A stretch of DNA of 21,063 nt from Nitrospirota bacterium. GTDB taxonomy: Bacteria > Nitrospirota > Thermodesulfovibrionia > Thermodesulfovibrionales > UBA1546. Position 1 is the first letter of the stretch. Every line of letters starts with the position of its first letter. The stretch spans positions 1-21,063 of the forward strand of contig SCSY01000218.1 of NCBI GenBank assembly GCA_004298625.1, in the 5' to 3' direction. Position numbers and translations under genes: made by a program. Under the pieces are notes generated by a model. That model was not told the DNA's origin. It searched no databases and saw only the letters and a program-made list of their open reading frames with translations. Positions 7,008-13,672 of this stretch are shown here, piece after piece.

Positions 7008-7427
7008 ATGGTAAGGATCTTTTCCGCAGTCGTTTTATTGACGTTAGCGCTCAGCGCGCCGGCCTTTGCAGAGCCGAACATGAAGGAGGGCATGTGGGAG
7101 ATGGCGATGAAGATGGACATGCAGGGTATGCCTTTTGCAATGCCTCCCATGAAGTTTAATCAGTGCATAACCAAGAAGGATATGGTCCCTTACAAAAAGG
7201 AAAAGGGACAGGACTGCGATATGGTAAGCACCAAGATTTCCGGTGACACAGTTTCATGGGTTGTGAAATGCAAGGACAAGCATGGCACAACCGAAAGCAG
7301 CGGACAGATAACATACGAAGGCGAAAAATTCAACGGTGTTATAAATACGACCATGACCGATGCTGGCGGCAGTAGCCAGAAAAGCAAGATGAACATGAGC
7401 GGCAGGAGGATAGGCGCCTGCAAATAA
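7008..7427 (+). CDS. Secreted DUF3617-family protein, methionine-rich
   Basis: A 139-residue protein with a clear signal peptide (hydrophobic residues 5-17, cleavage after AFA, about residue 20). The mature part shows the DUF3617 pattern: a start GMWEMAMKMDMQGMP, a QCITKKDMVP segment with the first cysteine, two further cysteines around GQDCDM and VVKCKD, and a terminal IGAC. The first 40 mature residues hold about ten methionines. The function of DUF3617 is unknown; it is a periplasmic or exported domain. ATG 7008 was chosen because GGGAGG (6994-6999) is 8 bases upstream; GTG 7005 is an alternative that adds one residue. It is monocistronic: its own promoter lies upstream, and def has a separate promoter. 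The family call rests on pattern recognition. Confidence 0.75.
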   Translation: MVRIFSAVVLLTLALSAPAFAEPNMKEGMWEMAMKMDMQGMPFAMPPMKFNQCITKKDMVPYKKEKGQDCDMVSTKISGDTVSWVVKCKDKHGTTESSGQITYEGEKFNGVINTTMTDAGGSSQKSKMNMSGRRIGACK

Positions 7428-7524
7428 TTTGCGAAATGTTGATTCGATAGCATTCAAGCTGGCAATTAGAAAAGTTAATAGAAGAGGCACTGTAATCCCC
7501 ATCATTCCCGTGCCAGAGGCGAAA

Positions 7525-7533
7525 TGTTATAAT
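7525..7533 (+). promoter_or_regulatory. Perfect extended -10 element immediately upstream of def
   Basis: TGTTATAAT at 7525-7533 is an exact extended -10 box (TG, one base, TATAAT). The -35 region (TTCCCG at 7505-7510, 17-base spacing) is poor, as is usual for extended -10 promoters. The ATG of def begins only 5 bases after the box, so transcription should start at or within one or two bases of the start codon. Confidence 0.75.
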
Positions 7534-7538
7534 AATGC

Positions 7539-8045
7539 ATGGCTGTTTTAGAGATAAAAACATATCCTGAAAAAGTCTTAAAGGAAAAAACCGCGCCTGT
7601 TGTTGACATAAACGGCAGTATTCATCGCCTGATAGACGACATGATAGAGACAATGTATGCCGCAAAAGGGGTTGGTCTTGCCGCCAATCAGGTAGGCATT
7701 TCAAAAAGGCTTTGTGTAATAGATGTAAGCACGGCAGATGAAAGAATCCCTTTGATAGTTTTAATAAACCCGAAGCTTGTTGAAAAAAGAGGCTCCGTTG
7801 ACGAGGAAGAAGGGTGTCTCAGTATTCCCGAGTATAGAACAAAAGTTAAGAGGGCTGAAGAGGTTGTGGTCAGGGCGCTGGACAGAAAAGGCAACATGAT
7901 AGAAATAGAAGGCAAAGACCTGTTGGCCCGCGCGCTGCAACATGAGATAGACCATCTCGACGGTTTGCTTTTTATTGACAGGATAAGCCCGATTAAGAGA
8001 GAGTTTTTTAAGAAGCGTTTTAAGAAAACAATGGCAGTCAAATGA
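7539..8045 (+). CDS. def: Peptide deformylase
   Basis: A 168-residue metallo-hydrolase that removes the formyl group from the initiator methionine of new proteins. All three family motifs are intact: GVGLAANQ (residues 44-51), EGCLS (91-95) and QHEIDH (134-139). The metal ligands are Cys93, His135 and His139 and the catalytic acid is Glu136. The C-terminal tail is basic (KREFFKKRFKK), which may help ribosome contact. The gene overlaps fmt by ATGA, matching the widely conserved def-fmt pair. There is no Shine-Dalgarno before the ATG, and the promoter is placed for a leaderless transcript. Confidence 0.98.
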   Translation: MAVLEIKTYPEKVLKEKTAPVVDINGSIHRLIDDMIETMYAAKGVGLAANQVGISKRLCVIDVSTADERIPLIVLINPKLVEKRGSVDEEEGCLSIPEYRTKVKRAEEVVVRALDRKGNMIEIEGKDLLARALQHEIDHLDGLLFIDRISPIKREFFKKRFKKTMAVK

Positions 8046-8977
8046 GCATTGTCTTTTTCGGGACGCCTTCATTTGCAGTTCCGTCTCTCGATGCGCTTAT
8101 CGGGTCGGGAGAGGAGATTGCTGCTGTTGTGACCCAGCCCGACAAGAAAAAGGGCAGGGGGCATCTGCTTTCGATTCCTCCGGTTAAGGAACTTGCAGTA
8201 AATAAAAATATAAAAGTTTTACAGCCCGAAAGCATGAAAGACAAGTCTTTCCTCGAAGAGCTTTCTTTGATTAAGCCTGAACTTATCGTTGTTGTTGCTT
8301 ATGGGCGGATACTTCCCGAGAGCATTTTAAAGCTTCCTCCCCGCGGCTGCATAAATGTCCATGCTTCATTGCTGCCGAAATACAGGGGCGCAGCGCCGAT
8401 TCAATGGGCAATAATAAATGGAGAGGAGTTCACAGGCATTACAACAATGCTTATGGATAAGGGGCTTGATACAGGCGATATCCTGCTTCAGGAGGAGATC
8501 AATATAAGTCATGAAGACACGGCAGAGACACTTGGCAGCAAGTTATCCGAACTTGGAGCGTCTCTGCTGGTGAAAACGATAAAAGGTATAAAGGGAGGCT
8601 CGATAAAACCCAGACCCCAGACCGGCGAGGCAAGCTATGCGCCTGTCATCAGGAAAGAAGACGGCCTTGTTGACTGGACAAAGTCTGCGGTTGATTTATT
8701 CAATTTTGTGCGGGGTATGTATCCATGGCCCTGCGCTTATTGTTATTTAAACAAGGAAAGGATTAAAATTATCAAGGCAGAGGCGCTTGACGGCGAGGGG
8801 AAGCCCGGCAGGATAGAAAGGGCGCAGAAAGACGGGCTTATTATTGGAACCGGCAAAGGACTTATTTCGATTACAGCGCTTCAGCCCGAAGGCAAAAAGG
8901 TAATGCCGGCGGAGGCATTTCTTCATGGCAGGAATATAAAAGAAGGAACATATTTTGATGGAAAACAGATGGATTAG
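8042..8977 (+). CDS. fmt: Methionyl-tRNA formyltransferase
   Basis: A 311-residue protein of normal length. It has the N-terminal Rossmann start IVFFGTPSFAVPSL, the formyl-donor-binding and catalytic segment with Asn105, His107 and the HASLLPKYRGAAPI loop (107-120), and the catalytic Asp143 in GLDTGDIL. The second domain (from about residue 205, with VDWTKSA and YPWPCAYC) is the tRNA-binding OB-like domain. It formylates Met-tRNA(fMet) for initiation, acting just before deformylase in the same pathway. Translation is coupled to def by the 4-base ATGA overlap; it in turn overlaps the DUF116 gene by 20 bases. Confidence 0.98.
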   Translation: MSIVFFGTPSFAVPSLDALIGSGEEIAAVVTQPDKKKGRGHLLSIPPVKELAVNKNIKVLQPESMKDKSFLEELSLIKPELIVVVAYGRILPESILKLPPRGCINVHASLLPKYRGAAPIQWAIINGEEFTGITTMLMDKGLDTGDILLQEEINISHEDTAETLGSKLSELGASLLVKTIKGIKGGSIKPRPQTGEASYAPVIRKEDGLVDWTKSAVDLFNFVRGMYPWPCAYCYLNKERIKIIKAEALDGEGKPGRIERAQKDGLIIGTGKGLISITALQPEGKKVMPAEAFLHGRNIKEGTYFDGKQMD

Positions 8978-9479
8978 AGGGCTTGTATTGAGGTTTCTTT
9001 ATCCCGCGCTTATGATTGTCGGCTCTTTCAAAAAAGATAAAAAGGAAAAGCTGCAAAGGTTTATCATAAATCTTAACAATAAGCTTGTAAGGGCCGAGAA
9101 CCCCAGGACTAAAAAAATATTGATCCTTTTACCGCACTGCCTCCAGATAGATGAGTGCACTATCCGGCTGACGCATAATGTTTATAACTGCGAAGGCTGC
9201 GGAAAATGCGAGATAAGGGACCTTATCCAGCTTGCGGACGAAAACAAGCTGAGCCTCTCTGTTGCAACAGGCGGAACACTTGCAAGGCGCATTGTGAAGG
9301 ATATAATGCCGGGTGCAATTATAGCGGTAGCGTGCGAGACAGACCTCAGCAGTGGAATAGTTGATACCTATCCCCTTCCTGTCCTGGGCATTGCAAATGA
9401 ACGGCCGTTCGGCCCCTGCCTTAATACTCAGGTGGACCTGGAAAAGGTTAAAGAGGCAATAAGATTTTTCAGCCAATAA
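8958..9479 (+). CDS. DUF116 cysteine-rich protein
   Basis: A 173-residue protein with a hydrophobic N-terminal segment (residues 8-22) that may anchor it to the membrane. Seven cysteines lie at residues 61, 67, 78, 81, 84, 126 and 154; the CEGCGKC cluster (78-84, CxxCxxC) plus the flanking cysteines is the DUF116 pattern and could bind a metal or an iron-sulfur cluster. Its biochemical role is unknown. The start is taken at ATG 8958 (AAGGA at 8943-8947, 10 bases away); TTG at 8955 would add one residue. The 20-base overlap with fmt ties its expression to the formylation and deformylation genes. Confidence 0.85.
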   Translation: MENRWIRGLVLRFLYPALMIVGSFKKDKKEKLQRFIINLNNKLVRAENPRTKKILILLPHCLQIDECTIRLTHNVYNCEGCGKCEIRDLIQLADENKLSLSVATGGTLARRIVKDIMPGAIIAVACETDLSSGIVDTYPLPVLGIANERPFGPCLNTQVDLEKVKEAIRFFSQ

Positions 9480-9502
9480 CATTATAAGACAGGAGACGGC
9501 AG

Positions 9503-9532
9503 TTGACATTTATAGTGATATTTTTTTATAGT
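9503..9532 (+). promoter_or_regulatory. Sigma-70-type promoter for the cytochrome-porin operon
   Basis: TTGACA (9503-9508) is followed after 18 bases by TATAGT (9527-9532, 5/6 match). The spacer is AT-rich. The predicted start, near 9539, leaves a leader of about 20 bases before the cytochrome ATG at 9560, with the G-rich site GGGGG (9548-9552) as ribosome binding site. Confidence 0.75.
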
Positions 9533-9559
9533 TAACCAAATTTTGCCGGGGGTCATTTT

Positions 9560-10564
9560 ATGATGCAATCAAAAAAGGTTTTAGTTTTTCTCTCTCTCCT
9601 TTTTATTTTTATCTTTTTAGGTTGTGAATCGCTTAAGACATCAAAGCCCATTATACCCATAAAAGAATATGAAAAGATGATAGCCGGCAGACTGGACGCC
9701 GACTATGTGGGCACGGCAAGGTGTCTATCCGCCTGTCATTCCCACGACAAAATTAAGCAGGACTTTGAGGCCAGCACAATGGGGGCGCAGCTCTCAAAAA
9801 AATCAGGACTGCCGATTGTTGATTGCGAATCATGTCATGGGCCGGGGAGTCTTGCGATAGAAGGCATTACTCCTGAAAAAGTTGAGCAGGACAGAAAAGA
9901 AGGAAAAGAGACAAAATGCGAATTTGAGACATTGATTGATTACAAAAATCTTCCTGCTCAGGCATTGTCGCTGATATGCCTGAAGTGTCACACTGCAAAT
10001 GCAACATTCAACCTCCATAACTGGAATGCCGGCGTGCATGCGCTGAGTGATGTTTCATGCTCTGATTGCCACAAGGTTCATTCGGGAGTGGATTTAAAGG
10101 TAAAACCGAGAGAGACGGTGGAAATGTGCAGTAAATGCCATGAAGAGGTTAGCGCAGAATTTCGTCTTCCAAGCCACCATCCGATCTCAGAGAAGAAAGT
10201 GTTTTGCACAGACTGCCACGATTCTCACGGCACGCCCAATGAAAAATCATTAAGAAAGACTACTGTAAAAGAAACCTGCACCCAGTGCCATGCAGAAAAG
10301 GAAGGGCCTTTTGTATTTGAACATGCAGACAATTCCGAGGAATGCAGCAGTTGTCACAGTCCTCATGGTTCGATAAACAATTATCTGCTCAATGTCCGTG
10401 TGCCTTTTCTGTGCCTGCAGTGCCATGAAGGACACAGGACTGGAACTGCATCTGCCAGCGAGTCAAAAGGGGCATATTATACGAACTGCACCGACTGCCA
10501 TTCAACTATTCATGGCACGGACATTCCCTCTGCAACAGCAGGCAAAGGGAGGTTTACACAATGA
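9560..10564 (+). CDS. Decaheme c-type cytochrome lipoprotein, MtrA/DmsE-like
   Basis: A 334-residue protein with a lipoprotein-type signal: a hydrophobic run (residues 7-20) ending FLGC with Cys22 as the likely lipidated residue; the -3 position is Phe instead of the usual Leu. Ten heme sites are present. Nine are CxxCH, at residues 89, 140, 167, 190, 216, 240, 262, 285 and 310, and the first, at 55-60 (CLSACH), has three residues between the cysteines. Ten hemes in about 280 residues followed by an outer-membrane barrel matches the MtrA/DmsE/PioA group, which passes electrons across the outer membrane inside a barrel. The gene overlaps the barrel gene by ATGA. The direction (metal or electrode reduction versus Fe(II) oxidation) cannot be told. 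No cell-surface MtrC/OmcA-type cytochrome is seen. Confidence 0.88.
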   Translation: MMQSKKVLVFLSLLFIFIFLGCESLKTSKPIIPIKEYEKMIAGRLDADYVGTARCLSACHSHDKIKQDFEASTMGAQLSKKSGLPIVDCESCHGPGSLAIEGITPEKVEQDRKEGKETKCEFETLIDYKNLPAQALSLICLKCHTANATFNLHNWNAGVHALSDVSCSDCHKVHSGVDLKVKPRETVEMCSKCHEEVSAEFRLPSHHPISEKKVFCTDCHDSHGTPNEKSLRKTTVKETCTQCHAEKEGPFVFEHADNSEECSSCHSPHGSINNYLLNVRVPFLCLQCHEGHRTGTASASESKGAYYTNCTDCHSTIHGTDIPSATAGKGRFTQ

Positions 10565-12552
10565 AAAAGATTTTAATTTTGTTATTTTCAGTCCTGGTTA
10601 TTTTAAACACCTCGGTTTTTGCTGAGGAAACAGAAACGCGTGAGACGGAAACGACCGAGACAGAAGGCGAGGTTTACCATTTCCCTGAAATAAAACCTGA
10701 ATTTTACGGGCTCCTGGGATACAGGCTGGTTAACTTTGGCGGCTCTGAAAAGGCTGGAGAATTTGAATATCTGCATTCCTCTCCGGTTCTGGGAGGGGAG
10801 ATAAGGGCCTTCCCGTTGCCTCACAGGCTTCATCTGGAGGCAGATGTCCTTAACAAAAAGGATTATTTTATAGATATGGGTTATTCCTATAAGGATTTAT
10901 TTTTATTCCGGGGTATGAACCGCACCCTTTTCCATAATCTTGATAACATCGGTCTCATAGACCTGAATCCTGCAACAGCCAGTCCCGGTGTCAGTGTCAG
11001 GGATAGGGGAGAACAATATGGCATTGAGGGAGGCCTGAGTAATCTGTTTTTAAGGTTTAAGACCCCTGATTTTCCGTTTCACGTTTATCTGGATGGAAGG
11101 TTTCTGAACAAAAACGGCGACATGCAGCAGAGGTTCATGGGCGGGTCGGGATATTTCAATAATATAGTAAGGGTATCCCGGAAGAAGAATATCAACTGGA
11201 ATATAAGGGATATCACAATTGGGGCCAACAGCCATGTCGGGCCTGTCGAGGTTGATATTTCGCATGGAGAAAAAAGGTTTGACTCCGGAGGCGACAGAAT
11301 CTTTTCAGACAGTTATACGGCTTCTACCTCTGTGCCTGTAAGGCCGGCAGGAACTTATCCGCACAATCTTGTTCCTGACCTGAAGAGTTCTACAAACACA
11401 CTGAAACTCCATACGTCATATACTGGAAGGCTTGTCGGCGCGGCAACGGTTTCGACAACAGATAAAAGAAATAGAGACAGTGGCGCAAGGGCGGATTATT
11501 TTGCAGGCGCTGCAGAGGTAACATATATTCCCTATAATAAAATGACGCTCGTTGGAAGGTATAAACACAAAGAGGCAGACCTCGAAAATCCATCTTCACT
11601 CCCTGCGGGATATTTGGGATATTCCGCCTATACAACTTCTATCACGGGAATAAGGCCGTCGCTTTCATCACAGACAGATACATTTTCAGGGATTGTGCGG
11701 TATAGACCCATTGCAATGTTAGGTCTGAACGCAGGTTACACATACGAACAGACTGAAAGAAAGAACGACGATGCGTGGAAGATGACGGGAAAAACAACGA
11801 GGAAGGATACTGCTCTTTCCGCGACTGCAAGACTAACGAAAAAATTGACCCTCAAGGCAAAATACGAGCATCGAGATGTGCATAATCCGGCTCACAATAC
11901 TCAGCCGAACCGTTCTAATTATGGCGGCGCTTCATTGGCATGGACTCCCCTTAACTGGGCCAGCGCAATGCTCAGTTATAATGCCGTAAAGGAAAAAAGG
12001 GATGACATCCATTATGTAACGGCCAGCGGCGCATTTACGGCCGTAAATGCTCAAAACAGGACTGCTTTAAGGAACAGAGCGCTTGGAAGCATCACATTTA
12101 TCGTGTTTAAAAACCTTTCCATAACTCCAAGTTATGCATATATTCATAACAGGATTGTGCAGGATCTCGTATATAACGACACCACCGGAAGCCCCAAGCT
12201 CGACAGGGATGTTTCGTATAAAGATACGGCTCAAAGTTATGCGCTCAGTTTGAATTATGCGCCCAAAAAGAATTTCGACATTAATGCCGAGGCAAGTCAG
12301 ACAAAGGGCAGGGGCAGCTTTTATCCGGGTCATGCAAATGCCCTGCTGCCGGTTTCTGTTGCGTCTTTTTCAGAGTTGAAGGTGAAGGAAACAGGGTATG
12401 CCTTAGGCGGCGATTACAGGTTCAAAGGCGGTTGGGCAGCGGGGATAAAATATAGATATAACAACTTCAAAGATATGATTGATAATCCTTACGATGACGC
12501 CAAAAACGGGATAGCCCGGATTATATTGCTCACAATTTCAAAGAAGTGGTAG
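10561..12552 (+). CDS. MtrB/PioB-like outer-membrane beta-barrel of a porin-cytochrome conduit
   Basis: A 663-residue protein with signal peptide (residues 1-21, cleavage after VFA) and a mature part of many alternating amphipathic strands (for example GLNAGYTYEQTER, LTLKAKYEHRD and GWAAGIKYRYNNF), ending in a C-terminal Trp as outer-membrane barrels often do. Size and the preceding decaheme gene match the MtrB/PioB barrels that sheath the cytochrome. The N-terminus after cleavage is acidic and repetitive (ETETRETETTETEGE, about residues 22-36). The protein has no cysteine at all, so it lacks the CxxC found near the N-terminus of the Shewanella protein. GGGAGG at 10547-10552 lies 8 bases before ATG, which also overlaps the upstream stop. 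Sequence conservation of this family is weak, so the call leans on context. Confidence 0.75.
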   Translation: MKKILILLFSVLVILNTSVFAEETETRETETTETEGEVYHFPEIKPEFYGLLGYRLVNFGGSEKAGEFEYLHSSPVLGGEIRAFPLPHRLHLEADVLNKKDYFIDMGYSYKDLFLFRGMNRTLFHNLDNIGLIDLNPATASPGVSVRDRGEQYGIEGGLSNLFLRFKTPDFPFHVYLDGRFLNKNGDMQQRFMGGSGYFNNIVRVSRKKNINWNIRDITIGANSHVGPVEVDISHGEKRFDSGGDRIFSDSYTASTSVPVRPAGTYPHNLVPDLKSSTNTLKLHTSYTGRLVGAATVSTTDKRNRDSGARADYFAGAAEVTYIPYNKMTLVGRYKHKEADLENPSSLPAGYLGYSAYTTSITGIRPSLSSQTDTFSGIVRYRPIAMLGLNAGYTYEQTERKNDDAWKMTGKTTRKDTALSATARLTKKLTLKAKYEHRDVHNPAHNTQPNRSNYGGASLAWTPLNWASAMLSYNAVKEKRDDIHYVTASGAFTAVNAQNRTALRNRALGSITFIVFKNLSITPSYAYIHNRIVQDLVYNDTTGSPKLDRDVSYKDTAQSYALSLNYAPKKNFDINAEASQTKGRGSFYPGHANALLPVSVASFSELKVKETGYALGGDYRFKGGWAAGIKYRYNNFKDMIDNPYDDAKNGIARIILLTISKKW

Positions 12553-12589
12553 TTTCCTGCCAGTCATATTGAATGGCCGGTTTAAAATT

Positions 12590-13516
12590 ATGAAAAGACA
12601 TATAATACTGATAACGATTATAACCGCTTTTTTATCTGTTGCCATAGTGCAAGCCTATGCTGCTGAAAAGACCATTGGCGTCATTATGACGGGAGATATC
12701 CCTTATTACAAGACTGTCCATAAGGCGTTTCTTGAAGGGTTGTCTGCCCAGGGACTTGGTCCCGGAAAGGTTAATATTGTTCTCCAGACGCCTTCGCCGG
12801 AGGCGATGGCATGGGCAAATGCAGCGAGAAAACTTATTGCCATAGATTCTGATGTTATAGTGACTTACGGCGCGCCTGCAACGCTTGCGGTCATCCATGA
12901 ATCATCTGCAATACCTGTTGTGTTTGCAGGAGTTTATGATCCGCAGGGCTCGGGTATAACGGGGAAAAATATAACGGGGATCAGTTCAAAAGTGCCTGTT
13001 GCAAGCGTTATTAAAAATCTTAAGGGGATAACGAACTTTTCAAAGTTAGGCGTTGTATATAACGACACTGAGAAAGATACGATAAGACAGGCCGAAGAGG
13101 TTAAAAGCCTTGAAGGGCAGTTTGGATTTCAGTCTGTAAGATTTAATATAAAAAGATTTGGCGATGCAGCAAAGATATCCAATGTCGAAGCCTTATTTAT
13201 TACTACAAGCTGCAGCGCTATGCAGTGTGTTGATAATGTCGTGGGGGTCGCCCGTAAGGGGAAGATACCGACGGCTGCTGTTATAAGCGGCAGCGAGGAC
13301 AGGGGCATAGTATTGACAATAGCAGCGTCGCCTCAGGAGCAGGGCAAAGAGGCATCTGAAATGGCATCCAAAATTCTTGGGGGCGCAAAAATATCAACTA
13401 TATCCGCAGAATCTCCAAAGAAGATAGAGATGATTATCAATCTTAAAGAGGCTACAGCCATTGACGTTAAAGTTCCGTTTGATACCCTGACATCTGCAAC
13501 AAGGGTTATAAAGTAG
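12590..13516 (+). CDS. Periplasmic ABC-type substrate-binding protein (PF04392-like)
   Basis: A 308-residue protein with a signal peptide (residues 1-24/25, cleavage around AYA-A). The mature sequence begins EKTIGVIMTGDIPYY and has the two-lobed pattern of PF04392-type binding proteins: ATYGAPATLAV-like strands (DVIVTYGAPATLAV, about 84-97), IPVVFAGVYDP (about 105-115), a GITGKNITGI hinge and KLGVVYNDTE at the start of the second lobe. Two cysteines, in SCSAMQC, lie about residues 207-212. No permease or ATPase gene is nearby, so it may act as a solute sensor partner for the chemoreceptor that follows. ATG 12590 is preferred to the upstream TTG at 12569 because the signal peptide starts MKRHIIL; neither has a convincing Shine-Dalgarno. 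Confidence 0.82.
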   Translation: MKRHIILITIITAFLSVAIVQAYAAEKTIGVIMTGDIPYYKTVHKAFLEGLSAQGLGPGKVNIVLQTPSPEAMAWANAARKLIAIDSDVIVTYGAPATLAVIHESSAIPVVFAGVYDPQGSGITGKNITGISSKVPVASVIKNLKGITNFSKLGVVYNDTEKDTIRQAEEVKSLEGQFGFQSVRFNIKRFGDAAKISNVEALFITTSCSAMQCVDNVVGVARKGKIPTAAVISGSEDRGIVLTIAASPQEQGKEASEMASKILGGAKISTISAESPKKIEMIINLKEATAIDVKVPFDTLTSATRVIK

Positions 13517-13545
13517 TAGACAGCACAAAGCAAACACGGTACAAT
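13517..13545 (+). promoter_or_regulatory. Probable promoter for the chemoreceptor gene
   Basis: TAGACA (13517-13522, 5/6) and TACAAT (13540-13545, 5/6) are separated by 17 bases and lie directly after the stop of the binding-protein gene. Transcription would start near 13552, so the palindromic repeat at 13586-13653 falls inside the mRNA leader. Confidence 0.5.
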
Positions 13546-13585
13546 AATAAACCTAAACGTTGCATAAGCAGACTCATATTTAATC

Positions 13586-13653
13586 TGTCATTCCCGCAGT
13601 CCTTAAGCGGGAATCCAGAAAGCACTGGATTCCGTGTCAAGCATGGAATGACA
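13586..13653. repeat. 68-base palindromic dispersed-repeat element (REP/MITE-like)
   Basis: The element begins TGTCATTCCCGC and ends GGAATGACA, so its outermost 9 bases are perfect inverted repeats. Inside are two more stem-loops: TTCCCGC (13591-13597) with GCGGGAA (13607-13613), and GAATCCAG (13611-13618) with CTGGATTC (13625-13632). This nested pattern is typical of short dispersed palindromes found between genes in many bacterial genomes. It appears once in this window, so that it is repeated elsewhere is an inference. No poly-T follows, so it is not a simple terminator. Confidence 0.75.
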
Positions 13654-13672
13654 AATGAGGAGTATTTTCAGG

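Noticed and set aside
7486..7514. GGCAC/GTGCC inverted repeat before def
   Set aside because: The stem is only 5 bases with a 19-base loop and no T-run; too weak to call a terminator or operator.
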